From Planctomycetota bacterium (GTDB lineage Bacteria > Planctomycetota > Phycisphaerae > Sedimentisphaerales > Anaerohalosphaeraceae), in NCBI GenBank assembly GCA_012519365.1, contig JAAYQH010000349.1, forward strand, positions 1-5,887: a stretch of 5,887 nt of DNA, read 5' to 3'. Below the pieces are notes generated by a model that was not told where the DNA came from, did no database searches, and saw nothing but the letters and a program-made list of their open reading frames with translations. Each line of letters starts with the position of its first letter. Within the stretch, counting starts at the first letter, position 1. Of this stretch, positions 1 to 5,802 are shown in pieces. A program made the translations under genes and the position numbers.

Positions 1-1
1 A

Positions 2-448
2 GCCGCACGTGCAGGGGAAGCAGGCAAAGGATTCGCCGTGGTGGCCGAAGAGGTTCGCAATATGGCCATTCGAAGCGCAGAAGCGGCACAAGATACCTCA
101 ACAAAGATTGAACTTTCGATAAAGCAGGCTCAAAACGGTGTTGAACTGGCCGCACGAGTTAGCAAAACACTCGAAGATATTGCCACACAAATCTGCAAGA
201 CCGCTCAACTTGTTCAGGAAATTGCCCATGCCAGTAGCGAACAAGCACAGGGAATCGAGCAAATTAACACTTCAATTGCACAAATGGATAAAATTACTCA
301 ACAAAATGCATCCAACGCAGAACAGTCCGTTGCTTCTGCTCGTGAACTGGATGCCCAGGCAGAACAACTGATCGGTACGGTTCAACACCTTGTCGAGATA
401 GTCGGCAAAGGGAACAACAACGTATACAGCCTCGCTGCAGATAAGTAA
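2..448 (+). CDS. Methyl-accepting chemotaxis protein, C-terminal fragment (5' end outside window)
   Basis: This is the distal part of a chemoreceptor cytoplasmic signalling domain, which passes ligand or redox signals to the CheA/CheW array. The frame is open from base 2, and 148 residues are visible. It begins in the highly conserved hairpin tip (AARAGEAGKGFAVVAEEVR, residues 1-19), where CheA and CheW bind. A long heptad-rich, Ala/Gln/Glu-rich helix follows (about 20-135), the returning arm of the antiparallel coiled coil. Its QEIAHASSEQAQGIEQIN stretch (residues 80-97) is typical of the adaptation region. The C-terminus (YSLAADK) has no NWETF-type CheR tethering pentapeptide. The sensor and transmembrane parts lie upstream of the window, so the ligand cannot be told. 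By hand count on sampled lines the gene is nearer 45% G+C than the 58-60% of the sugar genes downstream, and it is probably a separate transcription unit. Family assignment is near certain. Confidence 0.96.
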   Translation, partial: AARAGEAGKGFAVVAEEVRNMAIRSAEAAQDTSTKIELSIKQAQNGVELAARVSKTLEDIATQICKTAQLVQEIAHASSEQAQGIEQINTSIAQMDKITQQNASNAEQSVASARELDAQAEQLIGTVQHLVEIVGKGNNNVYSLAADK

Positions 449-449
449 C

Positions 450-514
450 CGACATAATCAATTCGGGACAAACGGCCTTTGCAAAACGAAGCAAATGATT
501 ACGACATAATCAAT
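450..514. repeat. 13-bp direct repeat pair (CGACATAATCAAT)
   Basis: CGACATAATCAAT occurs at 450-462 and again at 502-514, with starts 52 bases apart. The first copy begins two bases after the chemoreceptor stop codon. A TTTGC/GCAAA inverted repeat (478-482/491-495) lies between them. An exact 13-base match this close is unlikely by chance. It could be a remnant of a small duplication or deletion event, or a paired protein-binding site. The sequence alone does not decide between these. Confidence 0.5.
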
Positions 515-885
515 CCCTAATTGCCATACAGGTACCCGAAACATTGAAGCCGGCCGGAGCAAGAAAAATTGTTTTGGCAAATTCTTTGCCTATGACACCT
601 CGGTCTTAGCCGTACTTTGCGCGCAGTGGTTTCTAGCAGAAAAACAGGTTCACCATTGCCGAAAAAAGTACCCCCGCGAATCGGTCGTTCTGAGTTTTTT
701 TGTTTGTTTTTGCTCAGTTTCTCCACTAAGATGCTAAAAAATCCTGGTTTCAGCACTTCAGGCTGATGCCGGGGTTTTGCGCTACGGACTCTGCAAAAAA
801 AGCCTCAAAGGATGTGCAGATCCGTGAAGCAATTGGTAAAGTCAGCCCCATCTCAAAATGGGAAAAATGTCACCCTCATCCATGT

Positions 886-889
886 GGAG
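886..889 (+). promoter_or_regulatory. Ribosome binding site that sets the GH92 start
   Basis: GGAG at 886-889 sits 9 bases before ATG 899. The in-frame ATG at 812 has an AAAGGA that overlaps the start codon itself and so cannot serve it. Starting at 899 also places a clean Sec signal peptide at the N-terminus, whereas starting at 812 would bury it behind 29 residues of unstructured sequence. Confidence 0.75.
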
Positions 890-898
890 AATTTGAAA

Positions 899-1696
899 AT
901 GGTTAGACGCTCAAAATCCCGGGCAGCAGGACTGGCGTTGCTGGTTTTCGCGGCCGCTCTTGTCCACGCCGAGCAACCGGTTTCGTACGTTGATTATGTC
1001 AATCCGCTGGTCGGCAGCGATTCGGCGTTTTTCTTTTCCACCGGCAACACCTATCCGGCAATCGCGGTGCCTTGGGGGTTGAATTTCTGGACGCCGCAGA
1101 CGAACAAAATGGGAGACGGCTGGGGCTACCAGTACGATTCGCTCAAGATTCGCGGCTTCAAGCAGACCCATCAGCCCAGCCCATGGATCAACGATTATGC
1201 GGCCTTTGCCCTGATGCCGGTAGTCGGCGAGTTGGTGGTTGAAGAGGAAAAAAGAGCCTCATGGTTTTCGCACAAAGCGGAAATCGCCCGGCCGTACTAT
1301 TATCGGGTTTATCTGGCCGACCATGACGTGACCACGGAGATTACACCCACCCAACGAGCAGCACAGTTCCGATTGACCTTCCCCGAATCAGACCAGTCCT
1401 ACATCCTGCTGGACGCGTTCAACAAAGGCTCATACGTAAAGATCATTCCCGAAAAACGCACCATTATCGGCTACTGCCGCAACAATCACGGCGGCGTACC
1501 CGAAAATTTCCATAACTATTTCATCGCCGTCTTCGACAAGGACTTTGAGCAGGTCTGCACGTGGCACGATGGCTGGACGATCCAAAACGATACAACCGAA
1601 AACCGCGGCGATCATGTCGGTGCAGTGGTACGGTTCAAAACAAAAAAAGGCGAGCAAGTTCACGTCAAAGTCGCCTCCTCGTTTATCAGTCATTAA
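899..1696 (+). CDS. GH92 N-terminal part: signal peptide and beta-sandwich domain
   Basis: This open part encodes 265 residues. Residues 1-24 form a Sec signal peptide: a basic start (MVRRSKSR), a hydrophobic core (GLALLVFAAAL) and a predicted cleavage after Val-His-Ala-24. There is no lipobox Cys, so export to the periplasm or beyond is expected rather than lipid anchoring. The remainder matches the N-terminal beta-sandwich domain of GH92, with family landmarks VNPLVGSDS (34-42), GNTYPAIAVPWG (49-60), FKQTHQPSPW (87-96), TPTQRAAQF (149-157), and a PENFHNYFIAVFDK stretch near residue 205. In known structures this domain packs against the barrel and adds residues to the active-site pocket, but it carries no catalytic acid or base. 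Alone it should be inactive. The TAA ends it right at the domain boundary. The start is fixed by GGAG at 886-889. Confidence 0.85.
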   Translation: MVRRSKSRAAGLALLVFAAALVHAEQPVSYVDYVNPLVGSDSAFFFSTGNTYPAIAVPWGLNFWTPQTNKMGDGWGYQYDSLKIRGFKQTHQPSPWINDYAAFALMPVVGELVVEEEKRASWFSHKAEIARPYYYRVYLADHDVTTEITPTQRAAQFRLTFPESDQSYILLDAFNKGSYVKIIPEKRTIIGYCRNNHGGVPENFHNYFIAVFDKDFEQVCTWHDGWTIQNDTTENRGDHVGAVVRFKTKKGEQVHVKVASSFISH

Positions 1697-1705
1697 CAGG
1701 CCCTG

Positions 1706-3223
1706 TTGAATCTGACCCGTGAGGTGGCCGACGATGATTTTGACACGACCTGCCAAAAAGCCAAAGCCATCTGGAACCAGAACCTTGGCCGCATTGAGGT
1801 CCAAGGCGGCACCCTTGCCCAGTACCAGAACTTTTACACGGCCTTTTACCGGGCGCTGCTGTTTCCGCGCGATTTCTCCGAGATCGACAAGGACGGCAGA
1901 CAAGTCCATTACAGCCCCTATAACGGCAAGGTGCTGCCCGGCCCGCTGTACACAGACAACGGCTTTTGGGATACGTTTCGGGCGGTGTTTCCGTTCTTGA
2001 CCCTGATGTATCCCGAGCAGAATGCCCGGATGATGCAGGGACTGGCCAACACCTTTACGGAAAGCGGCTGGCTGCCGGAATGGGCCAGCCCAGGCCATCG
2101 CGACTGTATGATCGGCTCAAATTCGGCCGCAATTATTGCCGATTCCTACTTGAAAGGAATTCGCGGCTGCGACATCGACACGCTGTACAAAGGGATTTTG
2201 AAAAACTCCGAGAACGCCGGCCCGCTGTCTTCCGTAGGCCGGCTGGGCGTTGAGTACTACAACAAAATGGGGTATATCCCCTGCGATGTGGGCATCAACG
2301 AAAGCGTCGCCCGAACCCTGGAGTACAGTTATGATGATTTCACCATCTGGAAACTGGCCCAGGCACTCGACCGCCCCCAGGACGAGATCGACCGGTTCTA
2401 TCAGCGGGCCAACTTCTATAAAAATGTCTTTGACCCGTCCACCAATTTTATGCGGGGCAAAAAGAAGGACGGCTCATGGGCTGCGCCGTTTGTGCCGGAA
2501 AAGTGGGGCGGCGATTTTACCGAAGGCTGTGCGTGGCACTACACCTGGTCGGTCTTTCATGACCCGCAGGGGTTGATCGATTTGATGGGCGGCAAAGAGG
2601 CCTTTGCGGCCAAACTGGACGCCGTCTTTACGACCCCCCCGAAATACGACTGCTCCTATTACGGTTTTCCCATCCATGAGATCATCGAAATGGCGGTGAT
2701 GGATATGGGCCAGTACGCCCACGGCAACCAGCCGATTCAGCATATGATTTATTTGTACAACTATGCCGGCCAGCCGTGGAAGGCCCAAAAATGGGTGCGT
2801 GAGGTGATGAACCGGCTCTATTGGCCCACGCCGGACGGCTTGTGCGGTGATGAAGACAATGGCCAAACCTCGGCGTGGTATGTCTTTTCCGCATTGGGAT
2901 TCTATCCGGTCTGTCCCGGCAGCGGCCAGTATGTCATTGGTGCGCCCCTGTTTAAGCAGGCCACGCTGCACCTGCAAAACGGCCGAACGTTTACGATTGA
3001 GGCCCCCGACAATTCCGCAGAGAATCTGTATATCCAATCGGCCGCATTCAACGGCCGTCCTTACACGCGAACCTTTTTGCGCCACGAAGACATCCTCAAG
3101 GGCGGCCGGATTCGCTTTGAGATGGGCCCCGAGCCGAACACCCAATGGGGCACCTCGCCGGACGACGCACCCTACTCAATGTCGCAGGACAAACAAGCGG
3201 ATAAAGATAAACGTGGATTCTGA
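1706..3223 (+). CDS. GH92 C-terminal part: catalytic (alpha/alpha)6 barrel
   Basis: This part follows the TAA in the same frame, and 505 codons remain open if counted from TTG 1706. It covers the GH92 catalytic barrel with all signature motifs. FTEGCAWHY holds the likely catalytic acid Glu-542 (numbering from ATG 899, counting the stop as 266). GFPIHEIIEM holds His-593/Glu-594. GNQPIQHMIYLYNYAG follows at about 609-624. GDEDNGQTSAWYVFSALGFYPV holds Asp-651 and Asp-653, the likely base pair of acids. From memory, the corresponding residues of Bacteroides BT3990 are E533, H584/E585 and D642/D644, a constant offset of 9. The His-Glu pair is linked to alpha-1,2-mannosidase specificity there. Translation from TTG 1706 would have only a weak AGG (1698-1700) and no signal peptide, so a separately made barrel would stay in the cytoplasm. 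The tail after about residue 755 is hydrophilic. Confidence 0.8.
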   Translation: MNLTREVADDDFDTTCQKAKAIWNQNLGRIEVQGGTLAQYQNFYTAFYRALLFPRDFSEIDKDGRQVHYSPYNGKVLPGPLYTDNGFWDTFRAVFPFLTLMYPEQNARMMQGLANTFTESGWLPEWASPGHRDCMIGSNSAAIIADSYLKGIRGCDIDTLYKGILKNSENAGPLSSVGRLGVEYYNKMGYIPCDVGINESVARTLEYSYDDFTIWKLAQALDRPQDEIDRFYQRANFYKNVFDPSTNFMRGKKKDGSWAAPFVPEKWGGDFTEGCAWHYTWSVFHDPQGLIDLMGGKEAFAAKLDAVFTTPPKYDCSYYGFPIHEIIEMAVMDMGQYAHGNQPIQHMIYLYNYAGQPWKAQKWVREVMNRLYWPTPDGLCGDEDNGQTSAWYVFSALGFYPVCPGSGQYVIGAPLFKQATLHLQNGRTFTIEAPDNSAENLYIQSAAFNGRPYTRTFLRHEDILKGGRIRFEMGPEPNTQWGTSPDDAPYSMSQDKQADKDKRGF

Positions 3224-3273
3224 AAGAATAACGGAATCGGATAAATATCGAAGTTGAATGAAAACGAACCAAA

Positions 3274-3308
3274 CGCGGTTTTGCTGATGCCGCGGCCTTT
3301 TTGAAAGG
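3274..3308 (+). promoter_or_regulatory. Hairpin and T-tract leader before the transporter gene (possible attenuator)
   Basis: CGCGG (3274-3278) can pair with CCGCG (3290-3294) across an 11-base loop, followed by GCC and five Ts (3298-3302), which resembles a weak intrinsic terminator. Overlapping its tail, CCTTT (3296-3300) can pair with AAAGG (3304-3308), covering most of the transporter's Shine-Dalgarno site. These structures could lower expression of the downstream genes relative to GH92. The stems are only 5 bp each, so this remains a suggestion. Confidence 0.3.
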
Positions 3309-3309
3309 A
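3304..3309 (+). promoter_or_regulatory. Ribosome binding site of the transporter gene
   Basis: AAAGGA at 3304-3309 lies 8 bases before ATG 3318 and fixes that start rather than the ATG two codons later. It overlaps the 3' arm of a potential CCTTT/AAAGG hairpin. Confidence 0.7.
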
Positions 3310-3317
3310 TTCTGGAC

Positions 3318-4481
3318 ATGCGAATGAAAACCTTGCCGATTTTGCTGACGTTTTTTGTGATGGGCGTTGCCGACGCGATGGGGCCCATGTCTGAAGCCGT
3401 CAAAGAAAATTATAAATTGAACAATGTAGTCGCCACGCTGCTGTCATTTTTTGTGTTTATCGCGTTTGCGGTTTTCAGTGTGCCCGGCGGCCTGCTGGCG
3501 GCGCGGATCGGCAAGAAGAACCTGTTGCTGTTGGGGCTGGCACTCAATGCCGTCGCAATGTTGATTCCCTGTCTGATAGATCCGAATTTTGCCCTGCTGC
3601 TGGCGTGTATCTTCGTGCTGGGTATCGGCACGACGTTTTTGCAAGTGGCCGGCAACCCGATTATGCGTGATGTCAGCGCCGAAGGCCGTTACAGTCGCAA
3701 TCTGAGCTTTGCCCAGGGGTTTAAGGGCATCGGCAGCACGGTCTCGGCGTATCTGGTCACAGCGATTGCCGGCTTTGCGATGTTCCAGAGTATGGGCTGG
3801 CGGGGCGTGTTTCCCATTTTCTTTGTGCTGATGCTGGTCACCTTTGTATGGGTAGCCGCGCTTCGTGTAGAGGAAACCAAAGCCCAAGTGCCCCCTGGCA
3901 TCGCCTCCAGCATTGGTCTGCTGGCCAAGCCGGTCTTTGCCCTGGCAGTGTTGGGAATCTTTTTGTATGTGGGCGCTGAAGTCTGCATGGGGCGGTTTCT
4001 GCTGCCGATGCTGGAGGAAATGGGAATCGCCAAGTCCACGGCCTCCAAGTTCGGCCCGGCATTCTTTTTCCTGATGTTAACAGTAGGGCGGCTGGTCGGC
4101 GGAGCGGTACTGCATATTATGACCCCGCGAACCTTTTTCCGTATCTCAGCGGCGATGGGGCTGCTGGGCGTGGCGATTCTGATGACAGGAGCAGCGCCGC
4201 TGGCGATCGTAGGGGTCCTCCTGGCCGGCTTGGGATTTGCCAATATCTGGCCGATGTTGTTTTCGATCACCGTCGAAAAGGACCCGCAGCACAGCAGCGA
4301 ACTGAGCGGACTGATGTGCATGGCCATTGCCGGCGGAGCAGTGGTGCCGCTGCTAATGGGAAAACTGGTCGATATGGAGTGGGGCACCAAAGCCTTTCTC
4401 GTACCGGTCATCTGTTTTGTCTATCTGCTGGTGTTGTCGCTGCAAAAAGACAAGACCGTAGAGGCCGTTGTGGTTGAATAA
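3318..4481 (+). CDS. MFS sugar permease, FHS (FucP/GluP-like) group
   Basis: This 387-residue, strongly hydrophobic inner-membrane protein has about 12 predicted transmembrane helices, beginning around 5-25, 37-58, 68-87 and 92-112. The fold and motifs point to the fucose/glucose-galactose:H+ symporter group of the major facilitator superfamily. VPGGLLAARIGKK (55-67) is the helix 2-3 loop motif. FLQVAGNP (107-114) corresponds to the conserved LExAANP of FucP, followed by NLSFAQGFKGIGS (128-140). YVGAEVCMG (217-225) and GFANIWPMLFSITVEK (306-321) are also typical. It is somewhat shorter than E. coli FucP (438 residues). Gln-109 stands where FucP has the essential Glu-135, and the helix-1 Asp-46 of FucP has no clear match, so fucose is unlikely. 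Given its position between a mannosidase and a hexose kinase, import of free mannose or another hexose is inferred. The gene lies 94 bases after GH92 and 31 before the kinase, so an operon is likely. Confidence 0.88.
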   Translation: MRMKTLPILLTFFVMGVADAMGPMSEAVKENYKLNNVVATLLSFFVFIAFAVFSVPGGLLAARIGKKNLLLLGLALNAVAMLIPCLIDPNFALLLACIFVLGIGTTFLQVAGNPIMRDVSAEGRYSRNLSFAQGFKGIGSTVSAYLVTAIAGFAMFQSMGWRGVFPIFFVLMLVTFVWVAALRVEETKAQVPPGIASSIGLLAKPVFALAVLGIFLYVGAEVCMGRFLLPMLEEMGIAKSTASKFGPAFFFLMLTVGRLVGGAVLHIMTPRTFFRISAAMGLLGVAILMTGAAPLAIVGVLLAGLGFANIWPMLFSITVEKDPQHSSELSGLMCMAIAGGAVVPLLMGKLVDMEWGTKAFLVPVICFVYLLVLSLQKDKTVEAVVVE

Positions 4482-4499
4482 TCCGTTCCCCCACCCCAC

Positions 4500-4504
4500 A
4501 AGGA
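4500..4504 (+). promoter_or_regulatory. Ribosome binding site that decides the kinase start
   Basis: AAGGA at 4500-4504 is only 2 bases from ATG 4507 but 8 bases from ATG 4513, so 4513 is preferred. An upstream in-frame TTG at 4468 would overlap the transporter gene and add a Pro/Asn-rich stretch without family similarity. Confidence 0.65.
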
Positions 4505-4512
4505 TAATGACA

Positions 4513-5622
4513 ATGACACAACTCAAAGACGAGCGCATTGTATTGACCCTCGATGCCGGGGGGACGAATTTTGTGTTCTCGGCGATGCAGGGAGAAAAAG
4601 AAGCGGCAACCCCCGTGCGGCTGCCGGCGTATCCGACCGACCTGGACAAAAGCCTGGGCTCAATGGTCTCCGGCTTCCAGCAGGTCATCGACCAGCTGCC
4701 TGCCCGTCCGGCAGCGATCAGCTTTGCCTTTCCCGGGCCGGCCGATTATCCCAACGGGATTATCGACAACATGGGCAACCTGCCCGCCTATCGAGGCGGC
4801 GTAGCCCTTGGCGCGTTTTTACAGAATCAGTTTGATATGCCGGTTTTTATCAACAATGACGGCGACCTGTTTGCCTACGGCGAGGCAATTGCAGGGTTTT
4901 TACCCAGCGTCAATCAGATGCTTCAGGCCGCCGGCTCGCCCAAACGGTTCAAAAATCTGTTCGGCATTACACTGGGTACCGGCTTCGGCGGCGGATTGGT
5001 CACCGACGGACGGCTGTATGTCGGCGATAACTCAAACGCCGGCGAAATTTGGATCACCCGCAACAAACACTATCCCAACTGCTTTGCTGAAGAAGGCGCC
5101 AGCATCCGAGCCGTGCGGCGGTCCTATGCCCGGATGGCCGGCATCGACCCCGCTGAAGCACCCGAGCCAAAAGAAATTTACGAAATCGGTTTAGGCAACA
5201 AGCCCGGCCACAAAGACGCAGCCCTGCACGCGTTTGCGGAAATGGGCGAGGTCATCGGCGATGCCCTGGCCAATGCCATCACGCTGCTGGACGGCCTTAT
5301 CGTGATCGGAGGCGGCCTGTCGGCGGCCTATCCGATGTTTATCGACGCCGTACTGGCTGAAATGAACGGCACCATTGAAAGCTGCACCGGACAAAAACTG
5401 CCCCGCATCGTGCAAAAGTGCTTTGATCTGGAAAATCCGGAGCAAAGACAGCAATTTATTACCGGCCAAGTAAAATCGATCCAAGTCCCCGGAACCCAAA
5501 CCACCCTTCTTTACGACGCCCTCAAACGCGTCGGCATTGGTCGGTCGGTTCTGGAAACCAGTCGAGCCGTATCGGTGGGCGCATACGCCCATGCGGTCAG
5601 TCAACTGGATCAACAGAAATAA
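4513..5622 (+). CDS. ROK-family sugar kinase (probable hexokinase, mannose or glucose)
   Basis: This 369-residue protein has the ROK/actin-like ATPase fold and would phosphorylate a hexose in the cytoplasm with ATP. The phosphate-1 loop is LDAGGTN (13-19). The catalytic Asp is in INNDGD (Asp-116). TLGTGFGGG (153-161) is the second glycine-rich loop. GLIVIGGGLS (261-270) is the adenosine-site glycine motif. The usual ROK zinc site, a GH pair followed by a CxCGxxGC cluster, is missing: the region reads AGEIWITRNKHYPNCFAEEGAS (176-197), with Trp-180 and a lone Cys. The protein is longer than a typical ROK kinase of about 300 residues. Extra sequence sits around 126-147 and near 315-345. Similar long ROK proteins are, as I recall, common beside sugar genes in Bacteroidota. 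Context with a mannosidase and a hexose permease suggests mannose as substrate, although glucose or fructose is possible. It is the last gene before a strong terminator. Confidence 0.88.
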   Translation: MTQLKDERIVLTLDAGGTNFVFSAMQGEKEAATPVRLPAYPTDLDKSLGSMVSGFQQVIDQLPARPAAISFAFPGPADYPNGIIDNMGNLPAYRGGVALGAFLQNQFDMPVFINNDGDLFAYGEAIAGFLPSVNQMLQAAGSPKRFKNLFGITLGTGFGGGLVTDGRLYVGDNSNAGEIWITRNKHYPNCFAEEGASIRAVRRSYARMAGIDPAEAPEPKEIYEIGLGNKPGHKDAALHAFAEMGEVIGDALANAITLLDGLIVIGGGLSAAYPMFIDAVLAEMNGTIESCTGQKLPRIVQKCFDLENPEQRQQFITGQVKSIQVPGTQTTLLYDALKRVGIGRSVLETSRAVSVGAYAHAVSQLDQQK

Positions 5623-5656
5623 ACGGACAAATCAAAGAGATGAACGGTCTGGAAGG

Positions 5657-5682
5657 GCGAACCGCTGAGTTCGCTTTTTTTT
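5657..5682 (+). terminator. Intrinsic terminator of the GH92-permease-kinase operon
   Basis: GCGAAC (5657-5662) pairs perfectly with GTTCGC (5669-5674) across a 6-base loop, CGCTGA, and eight Ts follow directly (5675-5682). It lies 34 bases after the kinase stop codon. A flanking GGAAG/CTTCC pair (5651-5655 and 5688-5692) could form an alternative outer stem. The T-tract exists only on the plus side, so it terminates rightward transcription. Confidence 0.88.
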
Positions 5683-5753
5683 GCGCTCTTCCAAAACGCC
5701 TGCTGGCCAAATACCCTCGCTTCCACACCCCCTGCCCTAAAAACTAAAAACGA

Positions 5754-5802
5754 TAAACTGCTCTACTTGATCACCCGCCTCGGCTAAGATGCAGCAGTTT
5801 TA
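5754..5802 (-). terminator. Possible terminator of the convergent minus-strand gene
   Basis: On the minus strand AAACTGCT (5800-5793) can pair with AGCAGTTT (5762-5755), an 8-bp perfect stem, and then runs into a T-rich stretch (TTTTTAGTTTTTA, 5748-5736). The 30-base loop contains the stop codon of the minus-strand reading frame and is larger than usual, so the assignment is tentative. Confidence 0.3.

Larger units (their letters stand above)
449..898. other. Intergenic leader region with no convincing gene
   Basis: These 450 bases separate the chemoreceptor from the GH92 gene. No reading frame here looks like a protein: the longest minus-strand frame (517-756) is Arg/Lys-rich with no ribosome binding site, and the frame running from 812 into the GH92 gene is only an upstream extension. 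The region contains a 13-bp direct repeat (450-462 and 502-514), a TTTGC/GCAAA inverted repeat (478-482 and 491-495), a CTGAG/CTCAG pair around a T-rich loop (690-717), and a TTTTGC/GCAAAA pair (775-780 and 793-798). The operon promoter must lie here or inside the chemoreceptor gene, but no clean -35/-10 pair could be picked. No known riboswitch or tRNA was recognised. Confidence 0.6.
899..3223 (+). pseudogene. Family GH92 alpha-mannosidase gene interrupted by one in-frame TAA
   Basis: Read through the TAA at 1694-1696, this is one continuous frame of 774 codons, a normal length for a complete glycoside hydrolase family 92 enzyme. GH92 enzymes are calcium-dependent, inverting exo-alpha-mannosidases acting on N-glycans and mannans. 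The parts before and after the stop are in the same frame and join as SFISH-stop-QALLNLTRE. Relatives usually have Glu-Gln-Ala at this point, so the stop most simply replaces a GAA Glu codon by a single G-to-T change. No other disruption is seen, and all active-site motifs are present. Either the lesion is very recent, or it is a sequencing error, or the two halves are made separately. TAA recoding as a sense codon would be unexpected in a bacterium. The two open parts are listed separately. Confidence 0.8.

Noticed and set aside
690..717. CTGAG/CTCAG inverted repeat with T-rich loop as a chemoreceptor terminator
   Set aside because: The Ts are in the loop, not after the stem, and the site is 240 bases past the stop codon, so it does not fit an intrinsic terminator.
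517..756. Minus-strand reading frame of 79 codons in the gap before GH92
   Set aside because: It is Arg/Lys-rich without recognisable motifs, starts at a GTG with no ribosome binding site, and covers T-rich leader sequence, so it is most likely a chance frame.
710..760. Sigma-70 promoter for the GH92 operon (TTGCTC with TGCTAAAAA)
   Set aside because: The match to -35/-10 consensus is poor and T/A-rich sequence here gives many equally weak candidates.
449..811. Riboswitch or CRISPR-like structure in the leader
   Set aside because: No known riboswitch core and no regularly spaced repeats could be recognised; only one two-copy 13-bp repeat is present.
812..898. Upstream in-frame start (ATG 812) for the GH92 gene
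   Set aside because: AAAGGA overlaps the ATG itself. ATG 899 has a well-placed GGAG and begins a proper signal peptide.
1694..1696. Programmed recoding of the stop codon as selenocysteine or pyrrolysine
   Set aside because: Those use TGA and TAG. This is TAA, and the family expects an ordinary Glu at this position.
1430..2098. Long minus-strand reading frame opposite the GH92 gene (also 2474-3145)
   Set aside because: These are antisense shadows of a G+C-rich gene whose plus-strand protein is clearly conserved; no ribosome binding site or family similarity is visible.
3689..4411. Long minus-strand reading frame opposite the permease gene
   Set aside because: Its Ser/Thr/Pro-rich translation is the usual antisense image of a membrane protein gene.
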